Source: Chitinophagaceae bacterium | GTDB taxonomy: Bacteria > Bacteroidota > Bacteroidia > Chitinophagales > Chitinophagaceae | Direction: 5' to 3' | Assembly: GCA_947483345.1 (NCBI GenBank) | Contig: CANKNL010000166.1 | Span: 1 to 6,725 of the forward strand | DNA: 6,725 nt | Shown here: piece by piece, positions 6,325 to 6,725 of the stretch | Layout of the letters: the number at the start of each line of letters is the position of its first letter | How positions within the stretch are numbered: position 1 is the first letter of the stretch | Program-made: the position numbers and the translations under genes | Notes under the pieces: model-generated | The model's input: the letters and a program-made list of their open reading frames with translations, nothing else | Database searches by the model: none | What the model was told of the DNA's origin: nothing

Positions 6325-6725
6325 GTGACCGGAACTTTTAAAGCTAATAATTCGTATAACAATTTATTATTGTTAGTCTATGGCATTTTGCTAAAGTTTC
6401 CCATGTTTCTGCATCCTAAAGTTCCACAACAACAACAAATAGATGGTTTTTTATACCGCGAATTTTTACTGATACTCAAGCCCATTGGAAATAGTTTGCC
6501 AGTCATTTATGCGGTATTGACCTTTGTACTATTATATACGCAGGCTATTTATTTCAATAAACTGGTCAATGAGCAGCGAATCATGCATCGGCCAAACTAC
6601 CTTACCGGTATGAGTTATCTGCTCATCACGTCACTTTTTATAGAATGGAATGTTTTATCCTCACCGTTAATTATTAATAGTTTATTAATTTGGGTTTGGT
6701 CAAAAATGAGTGGACTTTATAGTAA
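6325..6725 (+). CDS. Polytopic membrane protein, 3'-truncated by window edge (DUF6427-like?)
   Basis: The reading frame runs without a stop from a GTG at 6325 to the end of the window (133 full codons). The product starts MTGTFKANNSYNNLLLL and has four likely membrane segments within the visible part, near residues 14-29, 58-77, 93-111 and 113-125. The pattern (short TGxFK-NNxYN start, first helix ending in LLKFPMFLHPKVPQ, then DGFLYR) resembles, from memory, conserved membrane proteins of Chitinophagaceae and Flavobacteriia grouped as DUF6427, whose function is not known. GTG is chosen because no in-frame ATG occurs before codon 27 (6403), and starting there would remove the first helix. The codon just before is ATA, so an MV- or MI-type start is a remote alternative. 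Residues 35-38 are four Gln encoded by a CAA repeat. Coding status is supported by a long open frame and consistent hydrophobic pattern; the family name is tentative. Confidence 0.7.
   Translation, partial: MTGTFKANNSYNNLLLLVYGILLKFPMFLHPKVPQQQQIDGFLYREFLLILKPIGNSLPVIYAVLTFVLLYTQAIYFNKLVNEQRIMHRPNYLTGMSYLLITSLFIEWNVLSSPLIINSLLIWVWSKMSGLYS

Noticed and set aside
6427..6438. CAA trinucleotide repeat (four units) as a possible phase-variable tract
   Set aside because: Too short, and trinucleotide changes would keep the frame; it simply encodes four Gln.

Overview
The window reads as a piece of a Bacteroidota chromosome, most likely from the Chitinophagaceae/Sphingobacteriia side. The evidence is AT-rich DNA, dense gene packing, no Shine-Dalgarno-like sequence before any start, a PtpA/DPP-type S9 peptidase of the kind common in this phylum, and conserved-unknown proteins of a Bacteroidota style. 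No IS element, integrase, tRNA, rRNA, CRISPR array or phage gene is visible, and base composition looks even throughout. This looks like ordinary core or lineage-specific chromosome rather than a mobile island.

Layout. Positions 1-3670 hold four plus-strand genes: the 3' half of a secreted-type S9 prolyl (di/tri)peptidyl peptidase (cut by the left edge), a small metzincin-type zinc metallopeptidase without a signal peptide beginning 1 bp later, then, after 40 bp, an ABC transporter ATPase and, after 26 bp, its six-helix permease. The spacing allows a single transcript. At 3671 this run meets, tail to tail, a minus-strand TIGR01777-family NAD(P)-binding epimerase-like protein (3672-4595). The two stop codons are 1 bp apart and sit within a short inverted repeat.

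A 113-bp divergent intergenic region (4596-4708) separates the epimerase from a plus-strand gene for an exported 502-aa protein of unknown function (4709-6217), which has a clear signal peptide and an unusual Tyr/Asn-rich stretch. After about 107 bp without a gene, a polytopic membrane protein starts, probably at a GTG at 6325, and runs off the right edge.

Functional reading. The S9 peptidase (periplasmic or outer-membrane peptide degradation) and the BcrAB-like ABC exporter are recognisable families. The metzincin, the exported protein and the last membrane protein are uncharacterised. I see no convincing evidence of a new multi-gene system. The best leads are the leaderless metzincin placed between the S9 peptidase and the ABC pair, and active-site spacing in the S9 protein that matches prolyl tripeptidyl peptidases better than DPP4.
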